Shown here: in pieces, positions 13,879 through 21,726 of the stretch
Layout of the letters: each line of letters begins with the position of its first letter
Position numbering within the stretch: the first letter of the stretch is position 1
Source: UBA6022 sp036382575
GTDB lineage: Bacteria; Patescibacteriota; Saccharimonadia; Saccharimonadales; Saccharimonadaceae
Assembly (NCBI GenBank): GCA_036382575.1
Contig: DASVHL010000041.1
Span: 1-44,244 of the forward strand
Reading direction: 5' to 3'
Length of the DNA: 44,244 bases
The notes under the pieces: model-generated
Databases searched by the model: none
Seen by the model: only the letters and a program-made list of their open reading frames with translations
What the model was told of the DNA's origin: nothing
Program-made: the position numbers and the translations under genes

Positions 13879-15303
13879 TTAGACAGAATTTTGACAACTT
13901 TGCTGCAATCTTTCGGCAGGTGCATAGTTGTCGGTATAGGCCGTCGTTTGCGGTAAATCTAGTGTCTTAGCGCCTGTCCACTGTAGTGGCCGGCTACTAT
14001 AACTAACAATCACATTGGATTTAGGAAGAGATGGAGATTCAATCACATATTTAACCTGCGATAAGTTCTGACGGTACGGCGCATCCATAGCAGCTAGTAG
14101 TGCACTACACGCTCCAGACTGAGCAGCAATCATATTAACAGCTATGACACCATCATCATTTAATAGACGGTATACCTGCTGGCCATATTCTTTCGTCATC
14201 AGACTAAACGGTACGTCCCCATCGCTATAGACGTCAACCAAGATGACATCGTATGTCCGGTCAGCGCGATCGACATAGGTTCGGGCATCTTGAAAAATAA
14301 GCTCTACATTAGATGGGTCACGGTAAGCAAAACGCTCACGTGCAATCTTCGCTAGGCCAGGATCGATTTCAACCACATCAATTTTACTGTCTGGATACGT
14401 CGTTGCGAGATGTTGCGGCAATGTAAATGCCCCACCACCCAGGACCAAGATACGGTCATGCTTTGGGGCAGCACTCACTACTTCTGCCATCCGCTGCGTA
14501 TACCAAAACAATAGCTCATTTGGATCATCAAGATAAATACCCGATTGCGTACCGTTTGGGCCAGTTGAAACGCCGCGTGCTGGACGGCCATCACGAGCAC
14601 CTTCGAAAATAGAGTAGTGTGCCGTGGCGGTGTCGATCTCATTCTTTGATCCTAGCTGTAGCCCACCCCAACAAAACAAAATGATTCCTATTGTCATACC
14701 CACTCGAAGTTGCCAGCGGTGTCTCGGCAGAATCATCCAGCTAGTAAGCAACAGAAGCACCACGATAACGGCAAATGCTTCGCGGGCACCGATGTAGCCA
14801 AATAGAATAAAGCCAGTAATAAAGGTACCAGTAATTCCACCGATTGACTCAAGTGCACTTAAACTCGCAAACGACTGGCCAGAGGTTTGCAGCGATGTTA
14901 CGCGTAGTTTGACTAGATATGGACTAAGTATACCAATCAAGAAACTGGTTGGCGCAAATAGCAGTAATGACGCCATGACACCTTGAATACGGGCATCTTC
15001 GATAGTTTGCACAGTGGATTCAATTAATGACAAATACATGATGAGCGTAAGGCTTACCGTAATGGCTGCCGCCAAGCATAGCCACACAATATCACTTAAT
15101 CGGTTACGTAGGTCAGCATACTTACCGCCTACCCAATAACCAATACTCAGCGCAGCGATAATGACACCGATAACACTCGTCCAAACATATGTTGAACTAC
15201 CGATACTCGGCGCCAAGACACGGGCCGCCCCGAGTTCAAATGCCATCAGTGAAAAGCCACTGACAAAGGCGACGATTGGTAAAAGAGGCAGCTTCTTGTC
15301 CAT
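13879..15303 (-). CDS. Membrane-fused spermidine-synthase-like protein
   Basis: 474 aa. Residues 1-215 contain about seven hydrophobic helices (for example VAFVSGFSLMAFELGAARVL, VIGVIIAALSIGYWVGG), as in the 'fused MFS/spermidine synthase' family. Residues 270-440 form a SAM-dependent-methyltransferase/spermidine-synthase fold: ILVLGGGAFTLP, VVEIDPGLA, DARTYV, ILVDVYSDGDVP. The canonical polyamine-synthase catalytic segment is only partly kept, so spermidine may not be the product. It probably acts at the cytoplasmic membrane. It lies 4 nt downstream of the cupin-like gene, in the same direction. The nrdA promoter follows its stop codon directly. Confidence 0.75.
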   Translation of the reverse strand: MDKKLPLLPIVAFVSGFSLMAFELGAARVLAPSIGSSTYVWTSVIGVIIAALSIGYWVGGKYADLRNRLSDIVWLCLAAAITVSLTLIMYLSLIESTVQTIEDARIQGVMASLLLFAPTSFLIGILSPYLVKLRVTSLQTSGQSFASLSALESIGGITGTFITGFILFGYIGAREAFAVIVVLLLLTSWMILPRHRWQLRVGMTIGIILFCWGGLQLGSKNEIDTATAHYSIFEGARDGRPARGVSTGPNGTQSGIYLDDPNELLFWYTQRMAEVVSAAPKHDRILVLGGGAFTLPQHLATTYPDSKIDVVEIDPGLAKIARERFAYRDPSNVELIFQDARTYVDRADRTYDVILVDVYSDGDVPFSLMTKEYGQQVYRLLNDDGVIAVNMIAAQSGACSALLAAMDAPYRQNLSQVKYVIESPSLPKSNVIVSYSSRPLQWTGAKTLDLPQTTAYTDNYAPAERLQQSCQNSV

Positions 15304-15306
15304 AAC

Positions 15307-15660
15307 TTACTCGACATGCTCCGCTTGATCAGGTGACCATTTCGGAGTTGAAACAAATAGAAGTCGCATTGAACCTTCTAGCGCGTAGGCTTCGTTTGGC
15401 TCAATATATACCTGACTCCCCGCAGATACATCTACGGCCTCGTTATTTGTGTCGGGATGTGGCACAATGCGGCCACGCTTAGCAATTACATATAATAAGG
15501 CACGACATTCCTTATTAATTGCCCAGCCCGTTTCAGGATAACGGCCATCCAAATCAACGATCGCCGCATCAAGATCGTCTGTTGGTGACGGAAATTCGTG
15601 CACAGTACAGTCTTCGTTATTGATATGCGTTTTGCGGTCCGAATAAGCGATATGTTCCAT
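15307..15660 (-). CDS. Cupin-like small protein
   Basis: 117 aa when started at the ATG at 15660 (MEHIAYSD). The pattern fits a single-domain cupin beta-barrel: WAINKECRALLYVIAKRG, then SAGSQVYIEPNEAYALEG and RLLFVSTPKWSPDQAEHV, a typical cupin C-terminal half, though the metal-binding His set is poorly conserved. I chose this start because an extended -10 (TGC-TATAGT, 15667-15672) ends 6 nt before it, giving a leaderless message. It is the first gene of a two-gene unit with the membrane spermidine-synthase-like gene. Confidence 0.6.
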   Translation of the reverse strand: MEHIAYSDRKTHINNEDCTVHEFPSPTDDLDAAIVDLDGRYPETGWAINKECRALLYVIAKRGRIVPHPDTNNEAVDVSAGSQVYIEPNEAYALEGSMRLLFVSTPKWSPDQAEHVE

Positions 15661-15761
15661 AATGTCACTATAGCACGAGGTTAAAATGACCATCGGTAAA
15701 ATCTCTATTTACACCCCATATTGCTAATGATAATATGCGGACATAACAGACAGGAAAAATA

Positions 15762-16364
15762 GTGAACAAAGAAATTAGTCGCGAATATAAAACGGTTGAT
15801 AATGACATCTTTGAAGAAGCAAAAATTGATACAGAATATGTCACCAGCATGCGTAGTGACGATCGTATCACCGTCTACTGGTCCTCACATCTCGATCTAC
15901 CAAAAACCTTAGCGGTCGCCCAAAATAATCTTGGCGAGCCAATCTGGCACATGAACAGCGAAGCGGTCTTTCGCAATCCCGAAACCAACATACCTTTTAA
16001 GGCCAATCATCACACGCCAGTCATCTTAAATTGGGCGAACAAATTACCTGAACATACAGATCGATTGCAAGTGCCGCATGACGGCATGGCAATTGGCTGG
16101 GCGAAAGTACCCGATGAATTCCGCGACACGATGTATGGCCCCTATCAACTACGTGTCACCGCTGAACAACAAATCGCACGAGCCGTATTGTATCGCCTGA
16201 TACTTGATAGTGGTAGTCCACAAATCGGCCATAACCTCGATAGTGTCTTAGCTGCATTAGAATATGACTTTAAACCTCTTAATCATGGAGAGTCAAAACG
16301 AAGCGAGGAATGGCAGGTAATGCATCAAGCTACTGTTGAAGAAGTGGAACGACACGCAGCTTAA
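15762..16364 (+). CDS. Hypothetical protein, 200 aa
   Basis: No family recognised. Soluble, mixed alpha/beta appearance, with motifs such as DRITVYWSSHLDLP and HDGMAIGWAKVPDEFRD. There is no membrane segment or signal peptide. The start is GTG at 15762, supported by CAGGAAAAAT upstream. It is divergent from the cupin-like gene at 15660, with the two promoters sharing about 100 bp. It ends just before a tRNA-linked repeat element. Confidence 0.55.
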   Translation: MNKEISREYKTVDNDIFEEAKIDTEYVTSMRSDDRITVYWSSHLDLPKTLAVAQNNLGEPIWHMNSEAVFRNPETNIPFKANHHTPVILNWANKLPEHTDRLQVPHDGMAIGWAKVPDEFRDTMYGPYQLRVTAEQQIARAVLYRLILDSGSPQIGHNLDSVLAALEYDFKPLNHGESKRSEEWQVMHQATVEEVERHAA

Positions 16365-16378
16365 GCACCTGGGAACAG

Positions 16379-16505
16379 GATAGCGGCTAAAGCCTTCTTC
16401 GTTCGTTTGCGAAAAAATGGAACCACTTTTTCGCTACACTTACTTCGCCGAACTCTGCGGCTTTTGCTTTGCAAAAGTACCGCAGGTGCAAATCCTTATC
16501 GGGAC
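16379..16505. repeat. tRNA-linked structured element, copy 1
   Basis: Lies just 3' of tRNA-Ser(GGA). Three hairpins on the plus strand: H1 GGCTaaAGCC (16385-16394); H2, a 12-bp stem around AA (16409-16434, arms GCGAAAAAATGG / CCACTTTTTCGC); H3 CTGCGG...CCGCAG (16455-16485) with an inner TTTTGC/GCAAAA. The segment 16479-16505 is a degenerate inverted copy of the adjacent tRNA 3' end (TACCGCAGGT exact), and CGAACTCTGCGG is a short direct copy of its T-arm. The arms vary against the other copies but keep pairing. Confidence 0.7.
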
Positions 16506-16542
16506 AAATTAAATACAGCCCATCTGGGCTGTATTTAATTTG
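16505..16542 (-). terminator. Terminator of tRNA-Ser(GGA)
   Basis: A perfect 17-bp inverted repeat (CAAATTAAATACAGCCC, loop atct, and its complement). The stem begins within the tRNA CCA end. It is AT-rich at the base and GC-rich at the apex, able to terminate in both directions. Confidence 0.8.
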
Positions 16543-16630
16543 GCGGAGAGAACAGGATTCGAACCTGCGGTACCATTGCTGGCACACACGCTTTCCAAGC
16601 GTGCGCCTTCAACCACTCGGCCACCTCTCC
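16541..16630 (-). tRNA. tRNA-Ser(GGA)
   Basis: A 90-nt class II tRNA with encoded CCA. The acceptor GGAGAGG pairs with TCTCTCC, followed by discriminator G and CCA. The anticodon stem-loop is ACGCTTGGAAAGCGT with anticodon GGA, reading UCC/UCU. It has a long variable arm and the T-arm GCAGG-TTCGAAT-CCTGT. It is followed by a perfect terminator hairpin and a structured repeat element. Confidence 0.95.
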
Positions 16631-16674
16631 ATGACATAAATTATACCAGTTGTATAATTGACGCCCTAGAATGG

Positions 16675-16704
16675 TTGCTTTTAAGAGATTACCGTACCTA
16701 TAAT
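16675..16704 (+). promoter_or_regulatory. Promoter of the ABC transporter operon
   Basis: TTGCTT (16675-16680), 18-bp spacer, TATAAT (16699-16704). The -10 ends 7 nt before the ATG at 16712, so transcription should start at or next to the initiation codon. Confidence 0.7.
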
Positions 16705-16711
16705 GGGAGTA

Positions 16712-17518
16712 ATGACCAAAAAGACCCCTCCCGTTATTGAACTGCGCGGACTCACCAAACATTATGGTATTGGTGATGCTGAACATAATGCCCTTGATGC
16801 AGTCGATCTGACGATTGAAAAGGGTGAGTTCATTACGATCATGGGCCCGAGTGGCTGTGGTAAAACCACGCTTCTTAATATTCTAGGACTACTCGATCGT
16901 TCTGATGACGGTGAATATTTATTGGACGGCACACCAGTCGAAACACTGAGCGGTGCTCGCCATGCACGTATTCGTAGTCAGCAGATCGGTATTGTCTTTC
17001 AAAGTTTCAATCTTATTAATCGTCTTACCGTTATTGAGAACGTCGCCCTTCCCCTGACCTATCGCGGCATGTCGCGCACTAAACGGTTAACGATGGCGAG
17101 TGATATTCTAAAAAGCTTTCACTTGTCCGAGCGCGAATACTATATGCCGTGGCAACTATCTGGTGGTCAAATGCAACGAGTTGCGATTGCTCGCGCCTTG
17201 GTGAATAATCCATCAATTATTCTAGCCGATGAGCCAACCGGTAACTTGGATAGTAAATCGAGTCACATCGTCATGGAGGAACTGTCTGATCTTCACAAAC
17301 GCGGCAATACGATCGTCATGGTGACTCACAACCCTAATCTCACAACTTACGCGAGCCGTGTTATTCATATGATTGACGGTACAATCGCCAGTGACACCAA
17401 GACACCACCCGTTGCCGAAGACCCACACAAGAAAGTTCCTCTGGGTACCCATAAGACCACCAAAGCACCCGCCAAGAAACCGGCGAAATCACGTAAAAAG
17501 AAGCAGGCGAAAAAATAA
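16712..17518 (+). CDS. ABC transporter ATPase, MacB/LolD type
   Basis: About 268 aa. Walker A GPSGCGKTT (near residue 45), Q-loop VFQSFNLI, signature LSGGQMQR, Walker B IILADEPTGNLDS and H-loop VMVTHN are all intact. Subfamily features (GLLDRSDDGEY, EPTGNLDSK) place it with MacB/LolD/FtsE-like exporters. An unusual Lys/Pro/Ala-rich C-terminal tail (residues ~235-268) may bind lipid or nucleic acid. I start at 16712 because the -10 TATAAT overlaps the upstream ATG at 16703. It is translationally coupled to the permease (TAATG overlap at 17516-17520). Substrate unknown. Confidence 0.9.
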   Translation: MTKKTPPVIELRGLTKHYGIGDAEHNALDAVDLTIEKGEFITIMGPSGCGKTTLLNILGLLDRSDDGEYLLDGTPVETLSGARHARIRSQQIGIVFQSFNLINRLTVIENVALPLTYRGMSRTKRLTMASDILKSFHLSEREYYMPWQLSGGQMQRVAIARALVNNPSIILADEPTGNLDSKSSHIVMEELSDLHKRGNTIVMVTHNPNLTTYASRVIHMIDGTIASDTKTPPVAEDPHKKVPLGTHKTTKAPAKKPAKSRKKKQAKK

Positions 17519-18753
17519 TGCACTTACTTATCTTTGAACACATCCAAAATGCCTACCACTCGCTCCGTAGCACCAAACTACGCACCTTTTTAACTATCCT
17601 TGGGGTAGCGATTGGCGTTGCCAGCATCACGACCATATTGTCACTGAGTGGCGGCGTCACTAAATTGGTCGCCGATCAAGTCGAAGACCTAGGTGGTAAT
17701 ATTGCTGTCGTACGCCCAGGTGCGGTCAGTAAGAATCTTAATGATTTCGCTAATCCAGCCAGTTCTGGCATGTTCACAACCAGCACGCTAACCGAAGGTG
17801 ATCTGCAGGCCATTGAAAATATAGAAGGCGTCCAGGCAGCTGCCCCACTAATGATCCTCAGCGGCAGTCTTCGTTCGTCATCTGATTCCGCCAAGGTCAC
17901 CAACGGTACCGTCGTTGCCACCACACCAGCCCTAGAGAAAATCACTAACCTACCGATTAGCGATGGTCAGTTTATCGATACAGTCACCGATGAACACACC
18001 GCGGTGATCGGCAGTCAGCTCTCCATCGATATCTTTGGCACTAGCCAATCAATTGGGCAAACCTTTGTCTTCCGCGGTGAAATTTTTACTGTCATTGGTG
18101 TCTTGAAACATCTTGGCAATCCAATCAACTACAACGTTGTCGACTTTGACCGCAGTGTCATTATTAACTTCAGTAGCGGTAAAGGCTTCAACCAAGGCAT
18201 CGCCCAAATTCAGCAGATTAACATCAGCGCCGAGTCAGTCGATAAACTCCCTGGAGTTATCAAAAAAACTAACGAGCGCCTTTCGAAAAATCATCAATAT
18301 GAAACTGACTTTACTGTTCTATCTGGCGACGAAATCGCCCGCCCCACCAGCCAGTTCTTCCTTGCTGTCACATCAATCATGACCGTTATTGCTGCCATTT
18401 CACTAGTTGTTGGTGGCATCGGTATTATGAACATTATGCTGGTTGGTGTCGCGGAACGAACACGCGAAATTGGCCTGCGCAAAGCAGTTGGTGCTAGCAA
18501 CGGCAATATCGTTAACCAGTTCATGACCGAAGCCCTTATCATGAGTCTACTCGGTGGCCTACTAGGATATGTAGGCGGTTACTTGATCGCATTTGCAATC
18601 AGCACACAGTTACCATTTGACCCAATTATCAATTGGGAGATTGCTGTCATCGCCTTTAGTATCGCTGCAGTTGTCGGCAGTATATTTGGGCTTTACCCCG
18701 CTATTCGAGCCGCCCGCAAAGACCCGATTGAATCACTGCGACATTATCACTAA
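17518..18753 (+). CDS. ABC transporter permease, MacB/FtsX type
   Basis: 411 aa. An N-terminal membrane helix (residues 20-48, LRTFLTILGVAIGVASI) is followed by a periplasmic/extracellular MacB_PCD-like domain to about residue 280 and three C-terminal helices of the FtsX family (VVGGIGIMNIMLVGVAERTR, LLGGLLGYVGGYL, AVVGSIFGLYPA). The ending PAIRAARKDPIESLRH is the typical family C-terminus. With the ATPase it forms a two-gene exporter or mechanotransmission complex. In a monoderm-like envelope it may export peptides or lipoproteins, which is inference. Confidence 0.9.
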   Translation: MHLLIFEHIQNAYHSLRSTKLRTFLTILGVAIGVASITTILSLSGGVTKLVADQVEDLGGNIAVVRPGAVSKNLNDFANPASSGMFTTSTLTEGDLQAIENIEGVQAAAPLMILSGSLRSSSDSAKVTNGTVVATTPALEKITNLPISDGQFIDTVTDEHTAVIGSQLSIDIFGTSQSIGQTFVFRGEIFTVIGVLKHLGNPINYNVVDFDRSVIINFSSGKGFNQGIAQIQQINISAESVDKLPGVIKKTNERLSKNHQYETDFTVLSGDEIARPTSQFFLAVTSIMTVIAAISLVVGGIGIMNIMLVGVAERTREIGLRKAVGASNGNIVNQFMTEALIMSLLGGLLGYVGGYLIAFAISTQLPFDPIINWEIAVIAFSIAAVVGSIFGLYPAIRAARKDPIESLRHYH

Positions 18754-18768
18754 TATGCGAATAACTCG

Positions 18769-19809
18769 CTACGCTAGTTCGCGTTTTAATTTCTCAATTA
18801 ATGGCACTGGTGTTGGATCGATGCCATTCAAAATCGCCACATAAATACTGACGAAATCCGCCAAAATACTTCCCCAAAGCATCTGCTCAATAACCGTATC
18901 GCCGGCCAGCTGAACAGTATTCGCTTTTGGTCGTTGACCACTCAGTAGTCGATCACTGATTTCAAAACGCTTCAAGATTTGCGGATGTTCAAGGTTACTA
19001 GTTAGATCAAAAATAGCGAACGGCTTTTCAACAGGATGCGACGTCCAGCCAATAAACTCATTGTGATTAAATTCAGGTAGTTCGTTCCAAAATGCCACAT
19101 TCTTAGCATTTTCATTCCAACTAATCTTCCATTTATACGCGACTGGCGCCATCATACTCCCTGCATAAAAGACGGGGGTTTTGCCAACCGCGAGCACTGC
19201 AAGTTGCTTGGCATAATTTGTCGCCGTCGGTGTATCGGCGAGCCACTGCTCTGTCTCGCTTTGTAGCCAATCGGCTGTCCGGCTAATCTCTTCGAGGATA
19301 CTACCATCAGCAACGCCGAAGTGCACTAATAACGCCGCAAGAGCACGTAAGTTATAGATGACTGCCATACGCGGCTGTAAATCAGCTGGCAGACGCACAT
19401 AGGCAATGTCACAGCTCTTTGCCTGGTCGATCAACTGGCCACCAGCCGCCAGCACTGCAACTTGGGCACCACGTGTCAACGCATCAGCGAGACAATGAAC
19501 AGTTTCTTCGGTATTGCCAGAATAACTACTGGCCACAACAAGAGTTTGGCTATCGACATAATGTGGCAAGGTGTAGGTGCGAACAATTTCAAATGGTACA
19601 TTCAAGCGGTTTTTTAGCCATGACTTAACAATCAGCGCCGCCAGTGCCGAGCCGCCCATGCCTGCGATAACAACACGAGTGATCACTCGGTTATCGTGCT
19701 CAGGATTTTTAATTTCAGCCACAAATCGTGCTTGCTCATACTGCTGCGCAGCGACATCGAGCGCACCCTGCGGATCACGCTGGCCTATGACGTTTGCATC
19801 GTCTAACAT
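18769..19809 (-). CDS. Bifunctional phosphoglucose/phosphomannose isomerase
   Basis: 346 aa. SIS-domain protein of the PGI/PMI family: VVIAGMGGSALAA early, VVASSYSGNTEETV (the SYSGNTEET signature), PRMAVIYNLRALAALL, and a C-terminal half with NELPEFNHNEFIGW. It interconverts glucose-6-P or mannose-6-P with fructose-6-P, linking glycolysis, wall sugar synthesis and the zwf product at 0.1-1.4 kb. GGGGGTGGGAAG precedes the ATG, and a hairpin CTCGCAA/TTGCGAG (19823-19841) lies directly upstream of that site. It converges with the ABC permease gene, 15 bp apart. Confidence 0.9.
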   Translation of the reverse strand: MLDDANVIGQRDPQGALDVAAQQYEQARFVAEIKNPEHDNRVITRVVIAGMGGSALAALIVKSWLKNRLNVPFEIVRTYTLPHYVDSQTLVVASSYSGNTEETVHCLADALTRGAQVAVLAAGGQLIDQAKSCDIAYVRLPADLQPRMAVIYNLRALAALLVHFGVADGSILEEISRTADWLQSETEQWLADTPTATNYAKQLAVLAVGKTPVFYAGSMMAPVAYKWKISWNENAKNVAFWNELPEFNHNEFIGWTSHPVEKPFAIFDLTSNLEHPQILKRFEISDRLLSGQRPKANTVQLAGDTVIEQMLWGSILADFVSIYVAILNGIDPTPVPLIEKLKRELA

Positions 19810-19904
19810 CTTCCCACCCCCTCTCGCAATTTGCTTGCGAGTTTTACTGTTACTATGATACAGTATTTATTAAAGAAGCATAAGTATTTATAGCAGAGGT
19901 GGGC

Positions 19905-20396
19905 ATGGATATTCAACCGCAATCGCAGCAAGCAATTAGTGACGATCAGGAACTAGCCAAGGTTTTGGCCGGCATTAATAATCAATCAACAGATGACGCA
20001 GCCGCGCCAGCAACCGAAGAAGCAGATGCAGCTCCGGCTACTCCAGCGGTGCCAGAAGCGCCTGAACTTCCAGAAGTGCCAGACATCGCTATGCCTGCAC
20101 CTGTTGTACCAGAAGTAACCGCTCCAGTAGTTACTGGTGGCAGTGACCTTGAGGCTATCAAACAAGACGCGTTAAGCGAACTTCGCCCTCTTGTCGATAA
20201 ACTTGACGTATCTCCTGAAGAAAAATTTGACACCTACCTTCTTCTTCTTCGTTCAACAGATGACAAAGCCCTGATTGCTCCAGCACACGAAGCTGCACGC
20301 AATATCGCCGACGAAGCTCGTCGTGCACAGGCCCTCCTTGATGTCATTAAAGAGATTGACTACCTTTCTGGCGCTGCTCAACAGCCAGCAGCTTAA
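19905..20396 (+). CDS. Conserved-looking acidic hypothetical, 163 aa
   Basis: No named family. Residues 25-80 are low-complexity Ala/Pro/Glu/Val, probably disordered. Residues 85-155 are a compact helical domain (DALSELRPLVDKLDVSPEEKF...AARNIADEARRAQALLDVI). It is strongly acidic with no membrane segment. I chose the ATG at 19905, with AGAGGTGG about 3 nt upstream, over the in-frame GTG at 19899 that falls inside this site. It is a monocistronic unit with a strong terminator. Confidence 0.65.
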   Translation: MDIQPQSQQAISDDQELAKVLAGINNQSTDDAAAPATEEADAAPATPAVPEAPELPEVPDIAMPAPVVPEVTAPVVTGGSDLEAIKQDALSELRPLVDKLDVSPEEKFDTYLLLLRSTDDKALIAPAHEAARNIADEARRAQALLDVIKEIDYLSGAAQQPAA

Positions 20397-20407
20397 TTTA
20401 GCCTCCA

Positions 20408-20449
20408 ATAACTAAAAATACCCGCACTGCTGTGGGTATTTTTAGTTAT
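20408..20449 (+). terminator. Terminator after the 19905 gene
   Basis: Long stem ATAACTAAAAATACCCgCA / TGTGGGTATTTTTAGTTAT with a 4-nt loop; the A/T-rich outer part allows bidirectional function. Confidence 0.85.
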
Positions 20450-20454
20450 GAAAT

Positions 20455-20483
20455 AACCCCGCATCAAATAACAATGCGGGGTT
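20455..20483 (-). terminator. Terminator after the 20521 gene
   Basis: AACCCCGCAT / ATGCGGGGTT with a 9-nt loop, followed on the minus strand by ATTTC. It is positioned 38 nt after the stop codon of the 20521 gene. Confidence 0.7.
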
Positions 20484-20520
20484 CACTGTAACAGTGATTT
20501 ATTCCATTACGAAAGGCGAG

Positions 20521-21549
20521 TTAAAGCTTGTTGTACTTTTCGAGTACTGACGTGACCGACGGATCATCAACAGGAGCCCGAAGCGCTGCAATCTGATCCT
20601 TCAGTGCAGCATTTTGTGTCTGTGCCGCATTGAGCGACTCGGTCAGACGACCAACCTCTTCTTGGTGTACACGCTCCTGTGACTCATTCTTAGTCTCGAG
20701 CTCCTTGATGATCTCGATCAGCTTTGCCGGCACATCTTCAGGAGTAGCAACGGTAGCTTCTTGAGCAACTGGTACCGCTTCACTTTCTGAATCTTTAACC
20801 GACTTCCCGGAATGCTTCAGTGCGTCAAGCATCTCCTGTGTTATCACATCAACTGTCGTAGCGACTGTTGATTGATAACTTGACGTGCGAGGAACGCCCT
20901 CTTGTTTCGGAGAAAAACCCAACTGTACGGATTGCCGCAGACCAAGTCGCGCAAGCGTGTAATTCAAATAGGTTGCGCGGTTCTTCGAACACTTCAGGTC
21001 ATTCACGATGAAGTCGACAACACTACCTACCGGCAATTTGCCAGTCTCGGCATCTGCCCGCAGACGTAGCCCTGTCCATGCCAGATTCAGATCTTCGAGG
21101 GCTGACGATTTGGTATTTTCTACCTCAGGCGCGTCCTTAACAGATACATCCGCTTTCGCCTTTGCAGGCATGTCGTTGGGGGTTACCAATTCTCTCTCCT
21201 CTTTCTTAATGACGACAACAGGTGAACACAGCTCATCAGGCAGATAAGCAGGGACACCTCTGGCGTACATGCCTTCACGTTTTGCTTCCGGTGAACGATC
21301 GGTCCGCTCGGAACGTTCATGTGACTCTTTTGGTCGAGGATACACACCAACAATTCGTTTGCCACGGCGAGTGACGCGTATAGCGTCATTTCGCTCCAAG
21401 GTGTCAATCGCGCTGAGGACTGTATCTCTTCCCGAGATGCCTTCGGCCTTAACTTTATGAACCAGTGTATTAATCACATTGCCATTAGTAATCGCACCTC
21501 CCTGTGCAATCGTGTTGAGGATTCCCTTACGAACATGCCTTTCGTTCAT
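20521..21549 (-). CDS. Hypothetical protein, winged-helix-like N-terminus
   Basis: 342 aa. Residues 1-70 look like a winged helix-turn-helix (helices around KGILNTIAQ and DTVLSAIDTLERN, then the wing IRVTRRGKRIVGVYP). A charged linker (residues 72-150) follows, then a second helical region around KCSKNRATYLNYTLARLGL and a C-terminal coiled coil (residues 275-325, SQERVHQEEVGRLTESLN). A DNA-binding role is plausible but unproven. The start ATG at 21549 has only a weak GAAAG/AGAG upstream. It is a single-gene unit. Confidence 0.55.
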   Translation of the reverse strand: MNERHVRKGILNTIAQGGAITNGNVINTLVHKVKAEGISGRDTVLSAIDTLERNDAIRVTRRGKRIVGVYPRPKESHERSERTDRSPEAKREGMYARGVPAYLPDELCSPVVVIKKEERELVTPNDMPAKAKADVSVKDAPEVENTKSSALEDLNLAWTGLRLRADAETGKLPVGSVVDFIVNDLKCSKNRATYLNYTLARLGLRQSVQLGFSPKQEGVPRTSSYQSTVATTVDVITQEMLDALKHSGKSVKDSESEAVPVAQEATVATPEDVPAKLIEIIKELETKNESQERVHQEEVGRLTESLNAAQTQNAALKDQIAALRAPVDDPSVTSVLEKYNKL

Positions 21550-21726
21550 AACTCTTCAACTTTCGTAGATGGAAAATAACACCTTAGCTCTTACATCTCT
21601 GCAGGCTAAAGACATAAAACATAATATATACTATTTATATTAATATTGCAATGACGCTCAACTACAATAATGAACATAAAAGAGGGTACACCTTTTGGCA
21701 TACCCTCCTTATATCTACACCTAGCG

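Noticed and set aside
16540..16740. Open frame on the plus strand across tRNA-Ser(GGA) (MAERTGFEPAVPL...)
   Set aside because: It is the antisense translation of the tRNA gene, a well-known annotation artefact.
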